Made by a program: the position numbers and the translations under genes
Assembly (NCBI GenBank): GCA_900155495.1
Contig: FTLJ01000088.1
Location: 1 to 64,000 of the forward strand
Source of the DNA: Porogramme epimiltina
Taxonomy: Eukaryota; Basidiomycota; Agaricomycetes; Polyporales; Polyporaceae
Length of the DNA: 64,000 nucleotides
Reading direction: 5' to 3'
Part shown: positions 48,270 through 57,291 of the stretch, piece by piece
Layout: each line of letters opens with the position of its first letter
How positions within the stretch are numbered: the first letter of the stretch is position 1
Notes under the pieces: model-generated
The model's input: the letters and a program-made list of their open reading frames with translations, nothing else
What the model was told of the DNA's origin: nothing
The model's database searches: none

Positions 48270-48848
48270 GGCGGGCCTGATAAATCGGTCGCAGAGACAG
48301 GTGGGTGTAGCGTGAGGGACAATTATGAGAGCGACCAGCGGGACGGGACGGTTTGTTAACTTTGAGGTCCAGCTCGGCCGTCCAGTTCATCGAACACCAC
48401 GTGATCGCGTCAAAGGCTTGAGTCGCCACGTGGCAACTAGGACTACTCGACGAGTCTCGACCGCCTGAGCGTGTTTTTCTCCCAGTACGACGGCGAACCG
48501 TTATAAGTGTCTCTACCGCTACTCTATGCCAATGGCTCAAGACTCGTACATATGGACCTAAGACTGAAGGCTCACCGATCTTCTCTCACAAGAGCGCTAC
48601 GACGGTGTGGTTGGCTGCACACCGCATTGGAGGGCTCTTGTCCTAAATCGAGGTGTGCTGGATTACACCCTACAACCGACAGAGTACATGAAACTGACAT
48701 GATATGACATTACTAATACTTCGCAATTAGATGCATCACAGTGCCCAAGCCCAAGCCAACTCAAATGTCAGCTGCGAACACTGTCGTATCAGCGGGCGTG
48801 GCGACCAAGTGATCACAGCCTAAGCGGGAAGACTACTTAGGTAGCGAA

Positions 48849-48855
48849 TATATAA
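48849..48855 (+). promoter_or_regulatory. TATA box of F8
   Basis: TATATAA lies 77 nt before ATG 48932 but only 17 nt before the in-frame ATG 48872. Since transcription should start about 30 nt downstream, this favours 48932. Nothing else was recognised in 48270-48931. Confidence 0.5.
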
Positions 48856-48931
48856 GACTCACCAACACGTTATGTATCCCTCCATCACCGCTCTGCAACT
48901 GGCTTTTCATAGTGAAGCCCCTGCCAATACC

Positions 48932-50539
48932 ATGGAGAAGAGCAACGCGTCGGCATTCTATGACAGCCCCTTCCGTAGTCCTGCCTCCAACGATGGCAGT
49001 CTGGACAGAGGCACCAACCCATCCAGAAGACGACGTGTCTTTGGGCTGCTCGCTCTCATCGTCTCGGTCGCCGTTCTCTTCGCCTACAACCGGTCTACCT
49101 GCGTCCGCAAACATGACCGGCCGGGGGTGAGCACTGCTACAACCATGTCCGCAACCGCAACTCACAGTAGCACTATACCTGATCCACGCCATAAGGCACA
49201 CAGTTTGTGGCACTCTGGCGATGCCCGTCACAACGTTTCAATGTGCTATGACGCTGTGAACTGGACGACACCCTCTCAGCTCCTCCACAAACGTCCCTAC
49301 TACAAGGTCGCAGCTTTCGATCTTCCCTTGGATGCACAAGAGCTGCTGTTCTATGCGGACTCTCAAGGGTTCGCTCGTGGATTCTTTGACGTGTCGCTCA
49401 CAGCCCCCGAGGGCTCCACCGCAGCTGTGGTAGACCTTGAGGTGTTCCACGAGAAGCCCGACGTTCTCGACGAGGCCACGATCTGCCGCATCGGCCAGAA
49501 TGGAACTTGGGGTTTTGGAATTTTTGTGGGCTCTTTGGCATCTTTGCAAAGCGTTGCTTGCGTTTACTAAGCAAATCATCTTAGCGGGATCCTCGAAGCA
49601 ATGTACCCCTTCCCCGAGACGAATCCCTCCGTTTCAATGTCCACCTCCGTCTCCCCGCCCCCAGGTCTGGCTCGACACTCAATCTGAGCAGGATGGTGAC
49701 CAACCTCCCGGAGTTCTACCACCACATACGCTCGCTCGCAGGCTCCGTTCACTTTAAAAGCGTGACCCTACAGACCTCCAAGAGTCTCGTTCGTGTAGAC
49801 GTACGTACTCCGCGACACTCGGTCTTGAAGTCGTATGTCGGCTCACGTGACTTTACAACAGTCGTTGGACGTCGACCGAATTGTGGTTGAAGCCGAACAC
49901 ACACCCATAAACGTGACTGTGAACGCGTCATCCAAGGCCCTCTTCTCCGCAACGATGGCCCCTATGACTATCCACGCGAATCTCACGAACGACCCATCAA
50001 CCAATACCACGACGTCCGTAGTCCTCATGGGATTCGACGGGTACGTCCTCCCGACCCTGCCCGCCTGAAGCACGACGACCCACCCACCCCTCCCTTCTGA
50101 CAGATCCATCAACGCAACGCTCAATATGCACAGCGCGCGCCCTGACGGCACGCAGGGCAATTTCCAAGTCCACGCTGTCAACTCCTTCAGCCCAGTCGCC
50201 CTCGCCCTCGCGCTCCCCACTCTCCCACCAGACGCGTATCTGTTCCTGTACGCGTATGCCTCCCCACATCCCGTGAGCGTCGCGCTCCCGCCCGCGTACG
50301 AAGGCACGTTCGCGATCGCGGGAGGCGACGCTGTGCTGCGCGCAGGCCATGTAGTGGAGGACCCGCGGGGCCTGGGGCGGCAGCGCGTCGTGCGGATCGA
50401 GCCGGGGCGTTGGAGGGGAGCGCTGAACGGGAGCGTGGTGTGGGGCGAAGGGGGGGTAGCGGATGGGATGGGCAGCGTGCGCATTGATGCTTTTAAAAGG
50501 GGGAGGGCGTTTTTGGACCTGGGAGGGGTGGGGGAGTAA
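48932..50539 (+). CDS. F-family type II membrane protein (F8)
   Basis: Exons 48932-49525, 49585-49800, 49862-50040 and 50104-50539 sum to 1425 nt, 474 residues. A tail with PSRRRR precedes VFGLLALIVSVAVLFAY. The exported part reads FDLPLDAQELLFYADS, ARGFFDVSLTAPEGS, TWGFGIF, RFNVHLRLPAPRS and MVTNLPEFYHHIRSL. The beta units are more diverged (EAEHTPINVTVNAS, ATMAPMTIHANL) and the end reads PPAYEGTFAI...DPRGLGRQRVVR. The membrane exon and the next are fused. The frame is intact and N-x-S/T sites are numerous. Function unknown. An upstream in-frame ATG at 48872 would add 20 residues. Confidence 0.78.
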
Positions 50540-51355
50540 TGGCCTTGGGGAGGGTTTTGCGCCGTATATATGAGGACGTAGGGGCTAGTGAGGTTGCCAT
50601 GTCTTTTGGTGAGTTCCTGTCGCAACGCCTGCAATTCATGGCTAGCATGTGTCTCACGCACAGCCATTCACTAGAAGCAGCGATAATGAGGATGGTTGGG
50701 CCCGAGACCATGGAGTGCGATCCCGAATTTGGTTCTGAAGCTCACACGTCCATGTAGCTTCTACATTGCCCAACCCGGTGCCCCCGCGGAGGCCATCGGA
50801 CTGTCGGGGGGGGAAGCTGATTTTGTTCGAGCTGTCGTGCAGGCCAGTGTGGGTCACAGGAGGGAACTCTAGACTGTTCGTAGCTCAATCCAAGGCTCTT
50901 GCTTTCATTACATGCTGCTACTCAAAAGCTCTGCCTCGGGTTTAAAAAGTAACCAGGAAAGCGCGATTCAAGTGTCATGACGCGTCCTTGCCGCAGCACC
51001 GCGAGCCCTGCCGCGGAGTCGGGATTTACTCAATTCTGACCCCAGCGCCTCCCCGAGGTCGAGTCAATTCACTCCTAATGGCCATGCACAGCCATTTGGG
51101 TAATGATTAGCCGCCGTCTCTGCGGTAGCCTTGCCCAAATGGAGGTTGGGGTCCGTCAGCTGCGGTAGTGCCCCCTGGAGGATATAAAGTCAAGCCGGTC
51201 AGGAAACCTGAGTTCCACAACGTTTACATCTCCAAGTAGTGCAAGTCCACCTCGAGCTGAACATACGCTCGAAGTCCCCCGTGAGTATCCGTTCCCATCT
51301 CTCCAAGCAGAATTCACCCTCCCCATATCCCGCCGTCCGAGGAGCAAATTCGACC
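50540..51355. other. Intergenic upstream of synthetase-like gene 2
   Basis: No gene recognised. Holds the promoter of the next gene, with TATAAAG at 51183-51189. Confidence 0.45.
51183..51189 (+). promoter_or_regulatory. TATA box of synthetase-like gene 2
   Basis: TATAAAG lies 173 nt upstream of ATG 51356, leaving a leader of roughly 140 nt. Confidence 0.45.
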
Positions 51356-53041
51356 ATGTCCAATCCCGAAAACTTTTCCCACCTTTTACCCCAGGGCGAA
51401 AATTTCTTTCGTGCTCTCCACGACGGGCATGTGCACAACCCACTCGGTGCGGCCTCGTACGTCTACGAGAAGGAGTTTATCAAGCCGGTCATGCGGTATC
51501 TCGGGGTCATTCCATCTTCCGCAAGCTTTCCCCCAAATGACGAAGACGAACTCGTCCCTGAGCCTTCCACGGAGACCGCCGTTCTCCCCAGCGAAGACGA
51601 TGTGGACTCGGACAACGACTCCGCTATCGTCCTCAGGGAAGAGAAGAGCTGCACGACGGTCATCATCCACATCGGCGCCCAGCCCAACAACAGCCCGCAC
51701 GTCGGCACCATCGTCACCTTCACCCTCGCGTTCATCCTCGCCCAACACCTCCAGACCGAGTTCCTCAAGCTCCGCGCCCGCGCCCTCGCCCAGCGCGCCA
51801 AGAAGGTCCGCACCTCCTCATCGGCCGACGCCGCCGCAGCCGATGCCGAAGACGACGCCGCGTTCCCCTGGGCGGACTCCCTCCGCGCGATCGTCCAGCT
51901 CGACCTCGTCGACACCGCGCCCGACAACAGCCGCACCATCGTCCGCGACGGAATCACGTACCAGCGGAGCCACCGCGCGACCGGCGCGATGCACGAGTTC
52001 CTCGGCGACTACCACGCCCTCCTCGCCGAGCTCGCCGCCTTCACCCATGGCACCGTCGCATACCGCGTCGCGAACCAAGAAGACACGATGCGCACCCCCG
52101 CGATGCTCGGCGCCCTCCGCGCGCTCGTGTGCGCCCGCGAGCGCCTTGCAGTCGAGCTCGCGCCCCACCGCGAAACGCTCACACTCCGCGCGGCTTGCCC
52201 CGTGGAGGGGTGCGGGCTCGCAGACAAGCACGGCGTACACAACACGTACGACGTCGCGGAGGCCGAGACACGCGTCACGTTCATGTGCCCCGAGCACGGC
52301 CCGCACACGCTTGTGCTTGAAGACGCGGACGACCGCGCGCGCGTCGAGCTCAACACCCCACTCCGCAACCTCGCGCGCGCGCTCGTGAGTCTCGCCGACA
52401 CCACCGAAGACCCGCGCAACGGCCCCCTCTACCCCGCACCCGCCGACCCCGTCGATGCACCCTTCGCTGACCTAGGTGTCGGTTTCCCTCCCCCGTCTCA
52501 GCATCGCCGCCCACTCCGCCTCGCCCACATGCGCGTCACGGGCACCGACTACTCCGGGATGTACCAAGAGCAGCTCTTCTTCCGCCAACTCTCCCTCCTC
52601 CGGCCGCTCCTCGCGCCCTCCGCGCGCGCCGCGCTCGACGCACACGGTCCCCCGCTCATCGTCTACGCGCCGCTCATCCTCGACTGGTCCGGCGCGAAGC
52701 TCTCGAAGAGCCTGTACGTGCGCGAGGGCGCGTACCGCTACCTCGAGGACCCCGCAGTGGCGCTCGCGGGCGTGCTCGGGTACCGCGCGATGGTCGCGGA
52801 GGGGCGCGATCGCCGCGTGCTGTTCCGTATGGTCGAGGAGTGGGTGCGCGACCCGAAGAAGCTGCACAGGAATTATACGGTCGAGTATATCCGGCTGACG
52901 TTCCTCGCTGCCGCGGGGGGCCTGCCCGAGGCTGAGGCTGAGGCTGCAGGCAACCCCAATCGAACAAGGCAGTGGTGGACGCCCTTCGCCTTCGGCGTCG
53001 CTGTTGCCATTCTGGTCTGCAAGTTATGGACTAGGTGGTGA
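51356..53041 (+). CDS. Class I aminoacyl-tRNA-synthetase-like protein, copy 2, tail-anchored
   Basis: Intronless, 561 residues, clear paralog of the gene at 27667. Shared blocks are HNPLGAASYVYEKEFIKPV, the HIGH-like IHIGAQPNNSPHVGTIVTF, a zinc knuckle (CPVEGC ... CPEHGPH), MRVTGTDYSGMYQEQL and the KMSKS-like LDWSGAKLSKSLYV. It differs by an acidic insert near residue 75 (EDDVDSDND), a Pro/Asp insert near residue 370 and a C-terminal extension. The extension ends in WWTPFAFGVAVAILVCKLW and TRW, a good single-span tail anchor. As in copy 1 there is no space for an anticodon-binding domain. Translation of lysine in eukaryotes normally uses a class II enzyme, so a role outside protein synthesis is plausible but unproven. 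Confidence 0.78.
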   Translation: MSNPENFSHLLPQGENFFRALHDGHVHNPLGAASYVYEKEFIKPVMRYLGVIPSSASFPPNDEDELVPEPSTETAVLPSEDDVDSDNDSAIVLREEKSCTTVIIHIGAQPNNSPHVGTIVTFTLAFILAQHLQTEFLKLRARALAQRAKKVRTSSSADAAAADAEDDAAFPWADSLRAIVQLDLVDTAPDNSRTIVRDGITYQRSHRATGAMHEFLGDYHALLAELAAFTHGTVAYRVANQEDTMRTPAMLGALRALVCARERLAVELAPHRETLTLRAACPVEGCGLADKHGVHNTYDVAEAETRVTFMCPEHGPHTLVLEDADDRARVELNTPLRNLARALVSLADTTEDPRNGPLYPAPADPVDAPFADLGVGFPPPSQHRRPLRLAHMRVTGTDYSGMYQEQLFFRQLSLLRPLLAPSARAALDAHGPPLIVYAPLILDWSGAKLSKSLYVREGAYRYLEDPAVALAGVLGYRAMVAEGRDRRVLFRMVEEWVRDPKKLHRNYTVEYIRLTFLAAAGGLPEAEAEAAGNPNRTRQWWTPFAFGVAVAILVCKLWTRW

Positions 53042-53405
53042 ACTTCACCAACGCGTCCCCTGGGCCTTTCGCTCGTCAAAAGTGCCCGTAGACGGCTTTC
53101 GTCATGGGTATCCCTCTCGATCGAAACAGATGATAACGTATATACTATCAGTATTACACAGACCGTTCCTATGCAGCCACACTACAGTACATATCAACCT
53201 CTGAGTTCATACATTTCAAAGCACGGAGCGCTAGCACTCGGGGAGTGATCCTGCACGGAATGCATGTTGTTCCTAAGTAGATAGAGTAACGGCAGCGGCG
53301 ATCAACGGCACTAATGCCATGCAGAACAAAACGAGAGATAGAAAAAAACTCAATCACGAACATACCGCCACTACCCCAAGACTCGCGATGAGGACCGGCC
53401 CAGCC

Positions 53406-54491
53406 TCAAAACACCTTCTCCATCTGGTCCAGCCGCATCTCCTCGACAAGCTTCCGCGTCGCGTACCTCCAGCCCTGCGGGATGGGCATCTCGAAGCGCT
53501 GCTTGAGTTCGGTGGTGGTAAGCGGCTTCGGGAGGCGATAGAGCTCGACGACGGGGTAGCCGTACTTGGACTGCTTGAGCCCCTTGTCGAAGTCGTCGTT
53601 GCCGATCCCGGAGGGGTCGCACACTTGGCCAGGGGTCTTAGGCCGAGTGGTTGTCATGACATATCTAGGGGAGATATGAAGATAAGCAAAGTTCTGCTGG
53701 GATAACAGCAGAGCTCTAGGGGCTGGAGAGGAGAAATGTTAAGGAAGGGGATAAGGGAGGTAAATGGGTGAATCCACGATGAAAGACGCGTCGAGGATGC
53801 GCGAACGCGTCTCGTCCAGCCCGCTGGCTACCATGGAAACTACGCGAAAAATGACGCGTCGCCCATGGCTCGCAGACACGGCAAGACGCGTGAAAAGGAC
53901 GCGACTGAGCACGGAACAGGAGGGTACGTACGTGATTGCAGACGTCGGTGCCGTCTCGTACAGCCAAAGCCGCGCGACGCTCTCCTTCAGCTTGTACTTC
54001 CGGTACTCATGGTTCTTCTTGCCCTCTGCAATGAGCTTCGTGAACTCGGGCTTGATGGTGAGTAGCACGTCCGTTGTAGCGCGTCCCTCTGCATCGAACG
54101 CGGGTTTTGCAGCATGCTTTGGTGCCCTTGGCTTCGCTCTTGGCTTGTCTTTCTCGCTGACAGTAAAGAGAGTTTCGGGCGAGGAGTCCGAGGATAGAGA
54201 AGACAGTGAAGAAATCGAGGACAGTGAGGAGGACGAAGAAGAGGGGAAGGTGTCTGCCGGAGAGGATGAGAGGCTGGGAGACGTAGGTGGGGAGGCCTCG
54301 TCAAGTGCGGGCCTAGGCTTGGGTTTCGCGAATCCAAAGAGCGTCGTCTGACGCAACGTTTTTGGCGTCCTCTCCGCGGGCATTCTGAGACGAGAGAGGG
54401 AGGGAGATACGGACACCGGCACGCCCGAGTCGGTGGAGGTGGAAGCTGCGAATAGGCGCCCGCATTGCCCTGCCAGCTCTGCTACGGCCAT
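53406..54491 (-). CDS. ASCH-domain protein with PIP-box-like motif
   Basis: Exons 54491-53932 and 53664-53406 join in frame to 272 residues. The C-terminal half is an ASCH-type (PUA-like) fold: VLLTIKPEFTKLIAEGKKN, EYRKYKLKESVARLWLYET and, across the intron, TSAITYV / MTTTRPKTPGQV, then GYPVVELYRLPKPL. ASCH proteins bind RNA or modified nucleosides; no specific activity can be assigned. The N-terminal half is low-complexity and serine-rich. Near residue 45 lies RQTTLFGFAKPK, which resembles a PCNA-interacting peptide (Q-x-x-L-x-x-F), with alanine in place of the last aromatic. Divergent from the next gene over 123 bp. Confidence 0.75.
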
Positions 54492-54555
54492 GGGCGTCTC
54501 CTGCTTTCCACAATGATGTCATGTCCGTTTCTCCACCACGACACCCTCACTGGGG

Positions 54556-54562
54556 TATATAG
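54556..54562 (+). promoter_or_regulatory. TATA box in a 123-bp divergent promoter
   Basis: TATATAG lies 53 nt before ATG 54615. The short space to ATG 54491 must also serve the ASCH gene. Confidence 0.5.
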
Positions 54563-54614
54563 ACTGGGAGGAGGATTTTGATGCCCCACATCACTCTTCT
54601 ACTCCGGCACTACC

Positions 54615-55330
54615 ATGTCTACCAGCGAGAAACGACCCACCACCACGGCTGTTCCCCTTGAAGGCGAGCACACAACCATCGACTCGCCTGACAGGCCGAC
54701 GATCAACTTCCATCCTACACTCCCCTCAGACACCGTCGCCCCAACGGAGGTGTCCACGCCTCCTCAGCAAGGTGAGTTGCCACCGAGTTTCGGTATATAC
54801 AAAAACCAAGCAGAGATGCTACAGCAGCTACGCAGCCCGGTGCGGGGGGTGTGCAGCATACGCAGGTCGTCGTGCAGCCACCTCAACCTACCTTCAACCA
54901 GAAAGTAGTCGGTGAGTCGCCTCATTACACGAGAGCACTCGGAGGTCACTCATCACCTCTCATGCTCTAGGATATGCCAAGGTAAGGGCAATGCAGAAGG
55001 TTCCTGCGATGCAACGGCGAGCTCACCTGTGTACATTTCGCCACGATCGATACAGGAGATCCGCGGAACGGTGCGCAACCCTTTACTTTCTTCACCCGTG
55101 GGCAGTCCCGGAACGTTTAACTCATACTGCTCCATAGATCCTGCATAAGGTGAGCCCATGCTGCCCCGTTTGGAGGATAGCTCCGTCGTCTGTTCTGACA
55201 GTATGGTCTTGACGACCAGCCCGAGACGAAAGAACTTGGAGGGCGCATCCGCAAGGGCGAGGAGCCATGGCCTCCTTCACCCGAGAAGGCGACGGGAGGA
55301 AGTTTCCCCCCTGATGATCCGTCTCAGTGA
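54615..55330 (+). CDS. Small hypothetical protein with YAKEIRGT motif
   Basis: Exons 54615-54771, 54816-54911, 54971-54981, 55056-55070 and 55202-55330 sum to 408 nt, 135 residues. The N-terminus is Thr/Pro-rich and disordered. The second half reads QKVVGYAKEIRGT, then QPETKELGGRIRKGEEP, a pattern I recall from small uncharacterised basidiomycete proteins; no function is known to me. Two of the exons are only 11 and 15 nt, so the model rests on frame and motif continuity. Tail wording after GEEP (PWPPSPEK) looks unconserved. Confidence 0.5.
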
Positions 55331-55849
55331 TCTGCGCGATCGTCGACGTACCGGAATGTCAATCCCGCTGTCTTAAGTAGTAGAATATTGTAACAGTAAT
55401 GTATTCAAACATGTGTTTTTAACCCCCGCCTTCTCCGGTTACATGGGTAAAGAGAGTGCAGTGCCATCGACAGAGAAGAGCCTCACTATTAAAATGTAGC
55501 ATACAGTTCGATTGGAAGGAGGAACATACGAACGAGACACGCCGAACCCCAATGTCCACACGCCGGGTGTTGTTCAACTGTAGACTCTCGTTCTACGCTT
55601 CAAGAAGTTCAAGTACCGCCGGACATCCACATTGAGGATGTACAGAGCCCCATGAGGGGATGCGCTTTTCTTCTCCCAACAATTCATCCTCTTATCACAG
55701 GGGCGGACGTGCGGGTCTAGGAGGCGTGCCCTTGTGGAGGGCGCGCGGCTCATCAACGCACGCCCCATGCACGCCCGCGTGCGACTTGCCGCAGGGGACG
55801 CGAGTCGAGTGCCTTCGGCGAAGTGCTGAACGCCGCCGACTCGCGCCCT
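55331..55849. other. Intergenic, no gene recognised
   Basis: About 520 nt between convergent 3' ends. Nothing recognisable. Confidence 0.45.
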
Positions 55850-57291
55850 CTACGGCATATCGATGTAGATCGGCGCGTAGAGCGGTGCGTAGGATGTGTC
55901 AACGGGCGCAGGGCCTTTCCGCAGCATGACGTTGGCATGCTGGAGAGGAGCCAAGGCTGAGACATTGGAGGGAGGATTGTGGTCGACCAACCCGGTGAAG
56001 GGCGAACGTGAGGGAACGGGCTGCTCTAAGCCTCGCGAGAAGATCGGCAGCTCTTGTGGGCTGGAATGATCCCGTAAGAGGCTGATGTCCCCCATTGACC
56101 CGGAGGGGAGGGCTTCAGCGAAGCTCGACGTGTTTTGGTGGTTCGCAAAGCCGTGTGTCGGACCAAAATGCGAACGAAAATCGAAATTGGAGGAACATAG
56201 GTCGGGAAAGCTTGATGAAGGGTTCGCGAACGCGCCCATTGCGTCCGGAATTGCGTTGAGCATGGCCGAATGGGTGTGAAACGGAACGCACGTCACGTTG
56301 AAGTCGCCTTCCGCGAACATTGGGTCGAACGGTTGCAATAGAGGGTCCACGATGGGTCCCGGAAAGCCGTTCGCCGTCGGGGCGGACATAGTGTCCTGAA
56401 ACGGCTGGAAAGCATATGGCGTGGTTCCGCACCACACGTCCTGGTCATGGAGAGCGTTCGGGACAGAGGTATAGGAAGGCCCGGGGACAGATACTTGTGC
56501 CTGAACTTGCGGGAACGGCTCGTAGAACGCGCTATTCGCAGGTCCTCCGGGAGGTACCTTGGGGGAGTGGGAATGACGGAGCAAGGATGACATCCGACGC
56601 GTGAGTTTTCACGACCGAACGTTTGAAGCCGAAGATGCGCACCGCTGGCTTGGACCCCTCGATAGCTGTCTCCCATGCACCCATGACCATGCCTACATCC
56701 CTGTACTCGAGATTTTGTGAAGGGGTGCGCGTGTTTGTGAGTGTAAGGGTGCTGTCGCATTCGGCGCCCTTTTTCCCTTCGGTTTTGAGGTTTTGGTCAG
56801 GACCGAGGCCGTATTTCCTGTCCACGGATTCTCGGAGCTCTTCGCTGATCATTTGGAATACGAGCTGACTGGCGGTAGCATTTGAAATGTCACCTTCTCG
56901 GGCCCAACAGAGGATGTCGAATACCGTTGGATTCGGTGTTTGTGTGAGACGACGGCGAATATACTCTGAAAGAAAAGAAGCCACGCCGCGCAGAAAGCGA
57001 GTTGTTCAGTAAGAGTAGACGTCAAAATTCACAGAAGCCAGGTTTACCTCGAGTCTGAATACCGTTTTTCGTTTTACGAAGGCCGAGCTCATGTTCTTTC
57101 CGAAGACACCAATTGGCGAGGCTATGTTCGTCGTATTTCTCGCATCCTGGGTATTTCGTGATGTCCTTAAGTGCTTCTTCTCTTTCTTCCTTAGTGGGTG
57201 CCCGTCCTTGAGAGAACAACGCTGGAATGGACGCGTCATCATCGAGAACACAACCGTAGCGACGAAGCCACTCTCTGAAGATGCTGCTCAA
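55850..57291 (-). CDS. Unidentified protein, possible homeodomain-like region
   Basis: Three minus-strand exons are seen: about 57291-57038, about 56960-56620 and about 56560-55850, the last ending at TAG 55850. The first contains PTKEEREEALKDI...EHSLANWCLRKEHELG. This could be the second and third helices of a diverged homeodomain, but WF-N-R is not conserved. The middle part reads VFDILCWAREGDISNATA. The final 240 residues are Pro/Ser/Phe-rich without charge, like an activation domain. The 5' end is unclear because no ATG precedes the first conserved exon. A transcription factor is possible, not shown. Confidence 0.4.

Noticed and set aside
49132..49172. 41-nt GTGAGC...CACAG intron in F8 exon 1
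   Set aside because: Removing it puts a TAG in frame, while leaving it in keeps the frame open and joins the conserved modules.
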